Assembly (NCBI GenBank): GCA_035772405.1 | Contig: JAYKKM010000204.1 | Span: 1,083,122-1,147,121, forward strand | Direction: 5' to 3' | From: Chrysogorgia sp. JL179-B06 | Lineage: Eukaryota > Cnidaria > Anthozoa > Scleralcyonacea > Chrysogorgiidae | Length of the DNA stretch: 64,000 nucleotides | Shown here: in pieces, positions 23,577-35,045 of the stretch | How positions within the stretch are numbered: the first letter of the stretch is position 1 | How the letters are laid out: every line of letters starts with the position of its first letter | Program-made: the position numbers and the translations under genes | Notes under the pieces: model-generated | Told to the model about the DNA's origin: nothing | What the model saw: the letters and a program-made list of their open reading frames with translations, nothing else | Database searches by the model: none

Positions 23577-23890
23577 GGCCTATCTTCCATGCAGAGGTAA
23601 TGTTTTGAACCACGTTTTGACTGACAGATTGACTCTAGTGTGCAACAAACAATACATCTCTTTCAAATTCATGTATATGGCTTTTAAACAATATGCGCAA
23701 GCGTTTATCGAGCCGGACGTCGAACCCGAAGCGATCATCGCCGAGAGCTTGATACTGAAACGATTGCGTATATTATTTAAAAGCTGTATATACGAATTTG
23801 AAAGAGGTTTATTGTTTGTTGCACACTGAAGTCAACTACCTGTCAGTCAAAACGTGGTCAAAACATTACCGCTGCGTGGAAGATAAGGCC
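23577..23890. mobile_element. foldback element, 314 bp, arms about 130 bp
   Basis: It starts ggcctatcttccatgcag and ends ctgcgtggaagataaggcc. The inverted similarity runs inward through gttttgactgacag, gtgcaacaaacaat, ctctttcaaattc and cttttaaa to a spacer of about 55 bp near 23705-23760. A 74-codon ORF across it is a by-product. A target duplication is not clear. Confidence 0.8.
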
Positions 23891-24258
23891 TTTGGATTTT
23901 TTATTTTATAAGCTCAAATTTGCCAACTATGGCTGTTCTTTTCTCTAGCCTGCATGCAGGCTCTCCTGCCACCCTGAAATGTTTAACGATCAAATTTCCC
24001 ATGTATACCCGGGGGGTTACATTGACGTTTCGATTTGATTTGCGCATAAATTGACATTGCTGTCAATTTGCTGCAGTATTAAGCAGCCGTTATTACCAAA
24101 AATAAACTCGAGCAAGCTCTCAAGTCATGAGAAAAATTCATGCTGCGAAAAAATGCCCAACCCCCTTAAAAATATAATGTACATTGAATCGTTGATCCGC
24201 GTCGTCGGCCAGTACAGCATTCAAAATAAGCAAATCATAAGTATCAGACTTTTCGGGC

Positions 24259-24636
24259 AATTGATAAAAGGAGAATAGTGCGAATGGTCAACGAATAGTG
24301 CGAATAGTGCGAATAGTCGGCGAATAGTACGCGAATAGTTGGGCAAATATGGCATGTTGTAAAACATGGACTGGTAAAACATGGACTGATAAAACATGGA
24401 CTGATAAAACATGGACTGATAAAACTAGGCGGGGGGTTAGGGTTAGGATCTTTGTTGTGTTGGGGTTGGTACTCCTTATAGTTTTTATAACCCGTTAATT
24501 TACGGTAGAGTTCCAACCCCAACACAACAAAGATCGTAATCGCCCGCACCGTATTTGCCCAACTATTCGCGTACTATTCGCGTACTATTCGTGACTATTC
24601 GCCGACTATTCGCCGACTATTCTCCTTTTATCAATT
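24259..24636. mobile_element. compound foldback with nested inverted and tandem repeats
   Basis: The outer ends aattgataaaaggagaatag are perfect inverted copies (24259 and 24636). Subterminal gaatagtcggc/gcgaatagt units are repeated five to six times on each side, and gaatagttgggcaaata closes the arms. Inside, taaaacatggactga is repeated four times (24360-24424), and a second inverted repeat, gatctttgttgtgttggggt (24448 and its complement to 24532), surrounds gttagggttagg on its left shoulder. No coding capacity. Confidence 0.85.
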
Positions 24637-24779
24637 ACCGACTTTTCTTGCCCTGTATTTTGAGTCTCTCTTTTGGTCGAGGGTAAAATGTCGAGGGTCG
24701 ATAAAATGACAAAAAATACCTAAAACGTAATCATTAGTTCTTTATTTCTGAAGTACGAAAGTCATATCACTATTAGCAG

Positions 24780-25373
24780 CATAGCCGTACGCAGGATTAT
24801 TTTGGCAGGGGGCAGTAAGACAAATTTTGTGAAGTTTGTGTTCGCCGGGGACCTCTCTAGGGGGGTCTGCGGGCATGCCCCCCCCCCCAGAATTTTGAAA
24901 GCTCCAGAAGAGCATTTCCGGCTATTTTGCGAGGAACATTCTGAAAAAATTTATCTGTAAGGTCTGGTAATATTTAGACCTTTTTAAAGATAAGCAAGCC
25001 CATTGTTAACGAAATAGACAGAACGCCATGTGTCTGGTATGTTCTCTACTCCTATTACTTATCTAGTAAAGAGTACGTCTTGTAAGTTTAATATCAAAAC
25101 AACCATGCAGATGCGGTTATTTATACCGCACGGTCGCCGGTTCGCTCTTGGCTGCATGGTCAGCATATTAAGCATAAGTTGAAACCAAAATATGCATTTA
25201 AATTTAAAATTTTCAAGACGAATTATTTATGTTTACGTCTCATTTCAGCACTCAAATTAAATAATTGTCTGAATACCTATAATAAATTGATAATCAACCT
25301 TATAAAAAAACATATCTTGGGTTTTTCTGGGGGGGCAGTTGCCCCTGCTGCCCTACTGCTATGTACGGCCCTG
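24780..25373. mobile_element. hAT-like MITE, 594 bp, 8-bp TSD
   Basis: The left end CATAGCCGTACGCAGG and right end CTATGTACGGCCCTG are imperfect inverted copies. Identical attagcag flanks lie at 24772-24779 and 25374-25381. The 8-bp duplication plus CA..TG-type ends fit hAT. Subterminal G/C runs (ggcagggggcag, gggggggcagttgcccc) are typical of its kind. An internal 69-codon ORF is not meaningful. Confidence 0.75.
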
Positions 25374-25554
25374 ATTAGCAGCAATTAGTTATTGTTTTAT
25401 ACTTTCCAGATAATACGATCTATCTCTATTTGGATGACAAGTGTGGAGAAATTCTGGAAAATGCGCAATACTTTTGCATAATATTTCACTATGATAATGT
25501 CTGAAACATGTAATCGTGAGCGTTTTAAAATGATGTAAAACTGTCGGACACAGG

Positions 25555-26265
25555 TCAAAAACACGGGTCACATGGTCACGTTGTAATTCCCGCTGAAAAT
25601 ATCAAAAGAGACCATGATTCCAAATTTCCAACAAAATGGCAACTTCAAATCATTCAATTTACCAGGAAAGCAACTTTAAAGATAACGATAAACTGTTAAG
25701 ATAATTAGCGTTGTTAATTTGTCTGCCTTTTACTCAACCCACTATCTAAAAATTGTCATCACAGACTGCCTACTGACCTGAAACTTGTAGTCCATAATTA
25801 TTGAAATACACTCAAATACGTGCTTTAAAGACAACAGTAAACCCAATGGTAATTTAAATCGAAGAAACGAAAAATATTTGGAATCCTTATAAGTCCCGTT
25901 TACTCTGGCGATTTTTGGTGCGATTTTTAAAAAATTGAAAATTTTCAATTTCAAAAAATTGTTGTTAAGTGAGTCCATTCAATCGCATGCGCCAGAAGAT
26001 GAAAAATCGCAGCAAAAATCGCCAGTGTAAACGAGCCTTTAGGATTCCAAATATTTTTCGTTTCTTCGATTTAAATTACCATTGGGTTTACTGTTGTCTT
26101 TAGAGCACGTATTTGAGTGTCGGCAGGCAGTCTGCGATGAGACTTTATATTATTCACTCTTTAGATAGTCAGTTGAGTAACTAGTTTGTTGGAAATTTGG
26201 AATCATGGTCCTTTTGATATTTTCAGCGGCAATTACCATTTGATCCGTGACTGTGTTTTTGACCC
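25555..26265. repeat. long palindrome of about 710 bp with a small MITE at its centre
   Basis: The left arm (gtcaaaaacacgggtcac ... gctgaaaatatcaaaag ... cgaagaaacgaaaaatattt) returns inverted at about 26025-26265. The centre 25887-26040 has its own ends aagtcccgtttactctggcg and cgccagtgtaaacgagcctt around a core of aaaatcgc words. The left arm carries extra sequence (about 25640-25740) missing on the right. It ends about 55 bp from the stop codon of the BED-finger gene. Confidence 0.85.
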
Positions 26266-26320
26266 GTGACCCGTGTTTTAGCACCGCCGTAAAACTGTTG
26301 GGAATTATATACTTGTTTTA

Positions 26321-28509
26321 TCAATCACTGCCATGAGCAATAAAAGGCTTCCTCGGTAGTGATGATGATGCAACTTGATCGTTAACATAAGCAAAACAAG
26401 ATTTACATCTGATGACATGGACTTCACCCTCTGAAATAAGTTCATATTCAGACTCACATTCCAATAGTGACGTCAAATTGGCGCATGATGACGAAGGTTT
26501 TGGCTTGACTTTTTCTTGCTTATCTGAAGCCAAACGATTTGTGGCGAACTGGGAAGTTTTAGTTATGCGTGCAGAGATTCTGTCGGCTATATAATCTAAA
26601 CTTTCCTTATCTAAAATATTTGCACCCGATTCTTTCACATTTGAATCACCGGAAAAGAAGTTGACGATGGATATCTGAGCTCGGTTTAGTGGTGAATTCG
26701 TCTTAGACAACTTTTCCCTGCAGGGTTCATCATTTTCATGGTCTTCAATTGACACGCTAAAAAACATACAACTTATTTGTAACTGCCTGCTGTTTCAGTG
26801 AAATTAAAAATACCCATCACCTTCACCCATGGGAAATGCATGGGCACATGCATTTCCCATGTTCATTAATTTTACAAATGAAACGAGTCATACATAAATG
26901 GCTGACTCATTTACCATATTCTTTTCCGTTTCCAAGAAGTATTTTCACTGCATGAAAGATTTTCTGTCTCTATCATTTCACGATTAGGGCTATTGTCCGA
27001 ACTGATAACAGTTCCCAGGCTGCAAGTGGAAATTGTATGAATTATTATTTTATTTTTTTGCTGTTCATAAAACTATAATTTTGTGAGGTGAAAAAGATAT
27101 CTGGCCAGTATATTAACGTTTAATAAAGTGTGTATTGAAAGAACAAGTGGACATTCCCTCATCCGGGACATTTAGAAAGTTTAAATATCTGAGTCTGACT
27201 AATATGTAGTCCACGACTGTCTAGTCTATTAGATTAGTCAATTAAAAATGTCTTTGAATATCCAACCTTTCAATTATTTGTTGATCTGAATCATCTCTGA
27301 TATCCATAGAAACATGGGTGCCAGGTATGGCAATGGTGGTCAATTCTGATTCTTTCTCAGCAGGCTCGACTGTTGTATATGAGCTGTCAGTATGTTGCTG
27401 GGCATCCATGACATTGTCGGTATCTCTGTCTGATGAAAAGTTTCCCGATGTAGCTCTTTCCTCAGTTTCCTCTGATGTTAACTGATCTGAAGGAGTTGGC
27501 TTTGAATGCAAAGTGATAGTTGTCGCAGTTGAAGATGATGATGATTGAACTTTCGCTTTATACATTTTCATTGCTTCACTCGCTTTAGGGTGGTCTTCAG
27601 AAATATAGTAGTTAACTGATTCATCAGCATTGATGAAACTATGCGTTTTCATATGCTCTTTCATGGATGAACGGTTGCACCGGGTAAAAAAAAACTTTTT
27701 CTTCTGATTTGCTTTGTATAAGTTAAAGCAGATCAAGCATATTGCACCCATAGTTTTTGGGTGACCAGATTTTTTTCGTTTCACTGGATCGTTAGATTTC
27801 ATAAGTTTCTTGTAGTATTTTGCATCATAATGGAGAAAAAACTGCCTGATTTGATTTGCGGTTTGTTGACGCTAATATTACTAATCGTGGAAGGACAACT
27901 AGTTTTACTTTCTTCAAATGTCAAATCTGTAGAAATAAAATTTCCCTCAAGATGCATGTCTATAAAAAAGTAATGTCATGTAAGAGAAGCTTTTGAAGGA
28001 CAGGAAATGAGAGAACTGTAAATATATTCATTCATATATATATATATATTCAACTGATGGTCAAAGGCTTTACGCAACGAAATTCTTGAGCTACATGTAA
28101 TCAATAATATTACATAATAAAACTATTCAGTTCAACACTTCAACATACCCTTATCTTTGCAACGGAAGCACAACACAGGCTTCCCAAATCCTTCCTCGAC
28201 TGGCTCACCACAGAACACATGACAGGGATTTTTGCACGAAATACAGCTGTGTCCACCATCATATTCATTGTTACACACAATGCACACTAAAAAGGAAAAT
28301 TAAATAAAAACTTCGTTATGTTCCTTGATTCCTCAGCATTTCTGTTGATTTCAGTATAGTTTTTTCTGCAGCAGCAGTACTATATCCTAAACGTCAAACA
28401 AACAATTTTTGAAAACGTGTCTATGAATGTTGTGTCTTTGAACGTCATTCTATGTAGTACTTTTTTAGTTTGTATTATTATATTTACCTTTTTCCAATTC
28501 GTTCGCCAT
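26321..28509 (-). CDS. treble-clef plus BED-type zinc finger protein, at least four exons
   Basis: Exon 1 (28509-28488) has ATG and encodes MANELEK, ending G|GTAAAT. Exon 2 (28286-28149) joins in phase and gives VCIVCNNEYDGGHSCISC, then HVFCGEPVEEGFG and LCFRC, a Cys/His box found next to BED fingers in SCAND3/KRBA-like and hAT-derived proteins. Exon 3 (to 27267, start about 27850) carries YDAKYYKKLMKSNDP then GAICLICFNLYKANQKKK and MKEHMKTH, a BED-type finger, followed by a Ser/Thr/Glu-rich linker. It ends GAAAG|GTTGGA in phase 2 and joins exon 4 (26756-26321) exactly as AG|C. Exon 4 has VHVIRCKSCFAYV and stops after FIAHGSD. The exon 2-3 phase does not fit without a further exon. The transposase-like C-terminus usual in this group is absent; a large palindrome starts just beyond. 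Confidence 0.55.
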
Positions 28510-30230
28510 TCTTTTCTTTTACGTTACCAACAGCCACAGGTGACACATTTGATCTGCTATAAGTTTCTAAAGAAAATAAGCGAGTATCTGAGAAAAGTCT
28601 GAAAACCGTTTTCACTTGACCCAATGGCGCATTGGCGCTTACGCGGGATGATTTGACGTAATTTTTTTGTTTTTGAAAGCAAGTAGGTAAAAGTGGAAAT
28701 AACAATAGTTTGACGCCATGCCAGCTCACACTATCTGACTATCAAAGTAAAAGTTTGTTTGATCAAAGTAGAGCAATAAGAGCATGACTGTCCTATAATT
28801 GGATCACAAACTTCAAAAGAGTCGCTGGCTTTGAAGGTGTTTATTAGTTTATACTATCAGACACATTTTGATCAAACTTGACAAACAATTAACTATACTT
28901 TGTTCAAGGGGCCTTCCTGGATTCTGGTCACTGTGTGGACACGTTCTCCTCACATCTTCCCAACCCTCTGGAGTCCTCATTACAGCAGTATACCAATCTT
29001 TTATAGTTTATCGATTCCAAAAATGCAGACTGCCAGACTATAAGTCTGCAGTTTCAGCAGTTATAATTACTTGCTGTTGCCTAGGAGGCTAGGCCATTAA
29101 AGGTGTTTTTGTAAAAAGTAGTTTATTTAATTTCACTCATGTTGCAGCAGAAGACGGTTATAGAACCGCGCTTTAAATATGTAGTTGTGAATTCGAACGT
29201 TCTTAGAGAAAACACCAGTAAGAGCAAAAACATGTTTTGTAATGATGTTGGCCGACGTGCCTTGAAAGTCGAAACGTGTCAACTTTTGGCAACATGTTTT
29301 TTCGCAACAAATTTTTGCGCTCATGCCAACAAACTAATAAATATATTTGGTTGATGCTAAGCTGTAAGAAAGTTTAGGATGAATTTGCTATTTTGCTCTG
29401 TATATGGCTAAATCACTGCCGTATTAATAAACGTATTTCAATCAAAATAAATGCAACAGAAGGCTGTTGAATTTCTTTCGCTTTTGACAAGGCACAATTG
29501 AATTGCGGCATTGCGCATCGGCATGACAATTTAGACATGAGTTCCTGCGTTCCGTGCTCACGGTTCACAAAGAGATTGCAGGCCAGAACTGACTATTAGT
29601 CTATTTTGAACACGAAAACAAGGCGATTTCAAAGCATGCGCTTTTAACAAGAAACAAAGTACTTTCAGCGTAATTACTGTAGGCATCATTCTTAAATTCT
29701 TTCATACAATGGCAAGTCGAAAAGTTACTATCAAACAAGCCCTACATTTCCGTGACCGTGTGTACATGTAAGTTAGTATAAGCACGTTCACTCGTTCAGT
29801 ATAAAGACCCAATTGTGTATATAAACTATAGAGATTGAATATGTAAACTTAGTAAAATAATAAAAATATCACATACTGCGCGATTTGCGTCGTGCGCGTG
29901 TATAAATTGAAAACTTAATTATACTTAAAATTAATAAATCATCTTACCCTTATCTTATGGTCCTTCACTCCTTCTGAAATATTTTCCACGTCTTTATTTT
30001 CTTTGCCACTTTCTTCTCTTATAAACTCTTTGTACTGCCGCCGTAGTCCGCTTGAGTTGAGGGTGTATCATGTATGTGTGTGAGATTGAGCTCAAGAAAA
30101 TTGCGAGGAAATGCTGAAGGGCATTTAGAATATTATCTGCGACATGTCATTATATGACGTTTCTTCCGTTTAATCCAATTTAATTTTTGTTTGTTTTCCT
30201 GCATCAATCATTAATGCAGGAAATCAAACA
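28510..30230. other. mostly no gene; one possible first exon
   Basis: The only candidate is 29709-29767 (+), ATG with MASRKVTIKQALHFRDRVYM and a consensus donor AT|GTAAGT. No downstream exon could be found. The rest shows chance ORFs only. Confidence 0.25.
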
Positions 30231-30280
30231 TAAGAATGGAAAACCAACATGTTTACGCGGTTTTCCATAACGAGAAAAAG

Positions 30281-30425
30281 TTTGCGCGGATTTTCAATAA
30301 TTTATGCGCCGATTTTCAACGCAGAGATATTTTTCGCGGATTTTCAAGAATTTTTGCGCGGATTTTCAACGCAGAGATATTTTGCGCGGATTTTCGTAAT
30401 TGGAGGAATTTTTGCGCGGGAAATT
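30281..30425. repeat. gcgcggattttcaa tandem repeat
   Basis: About six copies of gcg(c)ggattttc occur, two of them in a longer unit with cgcagagatattt. They abut the 3' end of the MULE fragment. Confidence 0.75.
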
Positions 30426-30894
30426 AATTCCCCGCAAAGGGTAAACTTTTTAGTCTGGCGAACATGGTTGGGATATTCTCTTTCGGCAAATAGGGAAGTG
30501 CCAGGAACTGCCTACATAACTTGTGAGTAGCATTGTCATTCTTGTAAACTGGGGCTAGACCAATATTTTGGATTTTTCTCCAAATGCATTGTGCCCAATG
30601 GAATGAGCACCCATGGATCAATACATCCCGGAAAACCTGTGGTATAGCCCTCCAAAGCGCATTCTCGAAATCAAGGACAATCTTCTCGAGTTTTCCATTC
30701 CTTGTGATGTCTTTGATGACTCTGAGAATTTTTCGGTAGTCCCGTTTACGCTTTCCAGACATCAATATAAATGCAAGTGGAATTTGTTTGGTGCATTCAC
30801 CACTTCGGACGAATGAGTGAATGGTAAACAGTAACGTAAACAGTAAACTGTATGGTAAACAGTAAACTGTAACGTAGAGGCTCAAAAAGTTCAC
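30424..30894 (-). pseudogene. MULE transposase fragment
   Basis: The core reads FTIHSFVRSGECTKQIPLAF, then LMSGKRKRDYRKI, then KIVLDFENALWRAIPQVF and GCSFHWAQCIWRKIQNIGL, followed by LPYLPKENIP. This is the MULE transposase domain: xDFExA with the second Asp, then the C/H..Q.. helix (cf. GC.FH..Q...RKIQ). The N-terminal DDE segment with the first Asp and the SWIM-type C-terminus are missing. The first 25 codons read through a gtttactg repeat and are not transposase. Confidence 0.75.
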
Positions 30895-30918
30895 GAGTCG
30901 TACGACTCGTAAGCGTAT

Positions 30919-31063
30919 TCACGATTCGTAAAAGACAAGTAACGACTGGTGAACTAATATACTTATAGTCTCATGTGGGTGTAAGGTAGAGGGTCAAAAA
31001 TTCACGGTTCGTATAAGACAAGTAACGACTGGTGAACCAATATATTTATAGTCTGTGGATGTA
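30919..31063. repeat. direct repeat, unit about 65 bp, two copies
   Basis: acaagtaacgactggtgaac and the following tatacttatagtct occur at about 30935 and 31018, each preceded by ttcac(g)ttcgta. Confidence 0.8.
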
Positions 31064-31084
31064 AGGTGAAGCAAGGGTATTGGC

Positions 31085-31561
31085 AGAGAAGCTCCACAGA
31101 ATCAGGATCCTACGGGAACTCAGTCAACTTCGCTGGACGTAGCAACAGCAGAGAAAGGTAGTGATCATCAGACTAAGGATGACAATGGAAAATCTAAAGG
31201 ACGACGCCGTAGTGAACGAACTAAGAACCAACCCGGAGGTATACACCATAGGACATTTAGTAAATTGGTTCAACGGGGACCGATGAACTAGGGAGAGGGC
31301 AATGTAGTGCCAGAGGTGTGTTTATTTGTAAATAGCGTGATAGAATTACACAAGCGTGAAATGTAATTAGGTCTTATGCAAATTTGTACATAGTGTATAT
31401 AAAAGGACAGAGATAAATTCTATAGAAGGGTTGCGCCTGTTTATAAGTGAGTTAGGGTGCAAAATATAAAGTGTTCAAGCAGAGTTGTGGTTATTTCTTT
31501 ACTGTGTTTAGTCTCGTTGAAATTGGCAGAACAGTAGTTTAAATCCACACAAGCTACTACA
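31085..31561 (+). mobile_element. 3' end of an LTR retrotransposon (pol/gag tail plus LTR)
   Basis: A frame ending at 31284 reads NELRTNPEVYTIGHLVNWF and looks like a C-terminal retroelement tail, though I cannot assign it. It is followed by a purine tract agggagaggg (31290-31299), and then 31303 begins TGTAGT. The proposed LTR 31303-31561 ends in the inverted ACTACA and contains a TATA box (tatataaaag, 31396). No 5-bp duplication is seen around it, as expected for one LTR of a larger, truncated element. Confidence 0.45.
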
Positions 31562-32500
31562 ATGTCTAAGAGAAAACATTGGATTTTCAGCACGCACTAG
31601 TTTTATTTAATGTACTAATAGTTGTTCACCCAGGTGCGAAGCACCGGCTGAAGACCTGAAGGCTAATATCGACCGGCGTTTAGTCCCTAATTGGCAGTCA
31701 AAGGGGTTAGGTTAGGATTAGGGTTAGAACATGTTTGTGCGTCCTGAATTTGCAACGGTTTTTTTGGTTGGTTAAATTTGGCGTTTAAATTTAAATTGAC
31801 GCAAGCACGACAACTGCCTTTTGCGCAGGATGAACGCGCCATTACTCGACAGATAATTATTCATACCAATAGAGAAGCACAAATCAAAAGTACATATGTT
31901 TTGTTGACGGTGAATGAAGATTTGTGTTCAAAAAGTTCATAAAATACAGTGTTCAAGAGATACAGTATCGTCGGCAGAAGTCAAGTTCGTAAATTTTAAA
32001 TGGCGTCAAAAGGTAAACCTGTTGTTACTAATCAGTTACAAAGATAGTTTTGCAAATATGAGTTGCTTCTGGAGTTAGTAGTTCAAAAGATATCATCGTC
32101 GGTATATCTAATTATTTATCAGAGTTTGTGAATGCAATATGGGTGTCGTTTCGCTTTTTAAAGCTGTTAATGTCAGAGGCTGTTAATCAAGCTTTCATTA
32201 GATATGTAGAATGAGCTCTTAGAGTTAGTACTTCAAAAGATATCGTGGTCGGAACAAAATAAAACAAAAACGCGAGTCTGTCAATCAAGAAATCAGCTGA
32301 AGGACCTCCACTTTATCGTTTATTAACTCTTGACTTGAGTGACGAAGGGATTTCGCTCCAAACTTGGAATAGACCTCTTACATACTATTTCCGCAGTGCA
32401 CCAACCTTTAAGAGATCTGTATTTTCTACACTGCCTAGTTTCATACACAGTATGCAGAACAACATAGTTTTTATAGTACTCTTCAGTCTTCAGACTGTGT
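31562..32500. other. no gene seen
   Basis: AT-rich; ttagggttag-like words at about 31705-31730; nothing coding. Confidence 0.4.
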
Positions 32501-32505
32501 AGTGT

Positions 32506-32996
32506 AGTATATGTGGGAAGGGTGTTGGAAATAATTCTATTCGATGCACAGGCTGTAGCGGATGGGTACACAAGCGGTGCTCAGGCGTGAAGGGCTCACT
32601 GGCTAGAGTTGTGGATACGTTTGTTTGTAAGGTGTGTGAAAGAGCAGAGGATGGAGAGGATAGTGACGTAGATGAGAGCATGGATCTGGGCAATGGGGTG
32701 CATTTAGAGAATGTTAAAAAGTTTTGTTACCTGGGGGATATGCTGAATGGGGTGGAGGAGCAAATTCAGCATCTGTGGCAAGGGTACGTTGTGCATGGGG
32801 AAAGTTTAAAGAGCTCTCTGGGATCCTGACAAGGAAGGAAGTGTAGCTGAAGGGGAAGGTGTATGTGGCCTGTGTGAGGAGTGCTATGGTGTATGGAAGT
32901 GAGACGTGGGCCATGACTGTGGAGCTGAATAATAGACTGGAGAGGACAGAGATGCGGATGGTGCGGTGGATGTGTGGCGTATCGCTGAGGGATTGA
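32506..32996 (+). pseudogene. non-LTR retrotransposon, C-terminal fragment
   Basis: It begins CSICGKG, IRCTGCSGWVHKRCSG and FVCKVC, a zinc-binding CxxC..CxxC..WxHxxC box. It then reads VHLENVKKFCYLGDML and, in other frames, KGKVYVACVRSAMVYGSETW and RMVRWMCGVSLRD. This is the familiar RT-to-tail region of an animal LINE. It is 5' truncated, frameshifted at about 32760 and 32830, and cut at its right end by the 3' end of the next LINE. Confidence 0.7.
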
Positions 32997-33001
32997 AATT
33001 G

Positions 33002-35042
33002 AAATTGAACTTTATTGAATACTCCCTATGGGCTTTTCAGATCCAATTTACATGATATGTATATACATTATTAAAAACACTATTAAATATATATATATTG
33101 TAAAAAAAAAACCGATATGTCATGTTATTAAAAATGGTGTCTATGTGCAAGTTAGTTATAATATTCATTAAAAAGAAACTTCTTAAGATCTCTCTTATAA
33201 ATGGCGAGACTACTTGCGTCTGTAATGGCATGCGGAAGCGAGTTCCAAAGACTGATTGCCCGATATATAAAAGTACGTTGTCCCGATGCTGATTTATATG
33301 CTGGAATATTTAAGCGATTCTTATTTCTCGTATTGCGATCGTGAACAGTGGACCTTGTTACAAACCGGTCCACTGAGATAACTAGGGGATAATCCCTTGA
33401 CACATTTGAATGCAAGAATGCCAACTGCATACCTCAGTGCACTACTTACAGGAAGCCAGTTTAGCTCTTTAAGCACCGGCGTTATGTGGTCAAATTTCCT
33501 ACTACCAGTAATGATTCTTGCTGCAAAATGTTTAACTTTTTGGAGCTTCGAGACGTTTTTCTTAGACGTACTAGACCATATTGGTGAGCAGTAGAACAAT
33601 CTACTAAAAACTAATGCATTCACAATGTTCTCCAACGTTCTTGTATTAAAAAGATGCTTTACCCTATTGATTTGGCATAGACTACCTATACATGAAGACG
33701 TAATGTTCGTGATATGTTCATCGAAGCTTAATGTGAAGTCTACTTGCAGGCCCAGGTCTCGTGCAGAGGTGGCTGGAGTAACTTTTTTTTCCGAGCAGTG
33801 TAACGTCAGTGGGTAGTCTCTGCAGCATCTGGCGGGTGCCCATCACTAATAACTTCGTCTTGTCTGGGTTGATAAGAAGACTATTGTGGCAGCACCAAGC
33901 GGCGATCCTAAATAAGTCTCATTGATTCCCTCCATCACAGTCTGTACGTCGACGACCGGAAACGACAGATACAGTTTGGAGTCATCCACATAACATTCTA
34001 GGGAACCAAATTCTGGGATGACAGGAAGATCATTCAAATACATGGTAAAAAGAACCGGCCCCAATATCGAACCCTGTGGAACCCCATGGGAGATAACACT
34101 CACACTTGATGTCTTAGCGCCAATTCTAACGTACTGATGCCGCTCTGTCAGATAGCTTCTAAACCATTCTAGAGCCGTGTAAGAAACACAGAGTGCCTGT
34201 AATTTCACCAGGAGTCTTCTGTGGTCTATACTGTCAAAAGCCTTTGACAAGTCCAGCAAGACAACAAGCGTTAATTTCTTGGCGTCCATCGCCTCCAATA
34301 CCTTGTCTGTCATCATCACATTGAGGGTCTCACATGAATGCAGTTTCTTGTTGCCACTTTGATTTTGGGTAAGGCGCTTTTTGTTGCTCATGTAAGTGGT
34401 TAGCTGATTCAGCGCAACTCTTTCGCAAATTTTCGATGCTGCAGGGAGTAACGATATAGGGCGGTTATTGTTCGCAATCTCATGGTCTCCATCTTTCAGC
34501 AGAGGAATAGTCTCAGATGTTTTCCAGGCTGCTGGGAACACTGACGAAATCAAGGACCGGTTCACAATGTCCGTGAGCACAGGTAGAATACACGGAAGTG
34601 CATCTTTGATGACAGACATGGATATTTTATCGTAGCCTGGTGCCTTGTTGGATGAGAAAGACATGACGATCCTATGGATTTCCCGAGTGGAAACAGCGTG
34701 GAATTGAAACTTATCTGTCTCTGGAATGTCCTGACCCGTGGTAATGTCCGGTGGTGGAGGTAAATTGTACAACTCAATCAAAGCCTTAGAAGCCTTTGCA
34801 GCTTTAGAACCAACGGAGATGAAAAAATCATTGAACTCCTCTGCGACCTCGTTTAGATCTCTCTTGTGGACTTGCTGAGTGCTTTCCTTGCACGGAATGC
34901 ATCCTCTTATCACCTTCCATTGCGAGCTGGTATTCGTGCAGTCTTCTAGTTCTTTTTGAATGTATTCTTTTTCTGCTTCTCTCAGTCTGGTCTTCACTAC
35001 TTGTCGCGAGTCACGGTATAGCTCCCTAACCATTGAGACCAT
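33002..35042 (-). mobile_element. CR1/Jockey-like LINE, 5' truncated, long RT ORF
   Basis: The open frame 35042-33846 (398 codons) carries the RT: NKAPGYDKISMSVIKDALP, NNNRPISLLPAASKICER, NQSGNKKLHSCETL, LLDLSKAFDSIDHRRLL, SHGVPQGSILGPVLF and the active site CYVDDSKLY (the usual YADD is YVDD here). Beyond 33846 the frame shifts: 33635-33321 has LFYCSPIWSS and LKELNWLPV; 33430-33152 has FIYRAISLWNSLPHAITD. The 3' end has a repeated caattt tail at about 33002-33020. The endonuclease is absent; a stop lies just upstream of the first codon. Confidence 0.85.
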
Positions 35043-35045
35043 CGA

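Noticed and set aside
23605..23829. 74-codon forward ORF
   Set aside because: Lies entirely within a foldback element, whose inverted arms it reads through.
33397..33816. Forward ORFs
   Set aside because: Antisense of the LINE RT tail.
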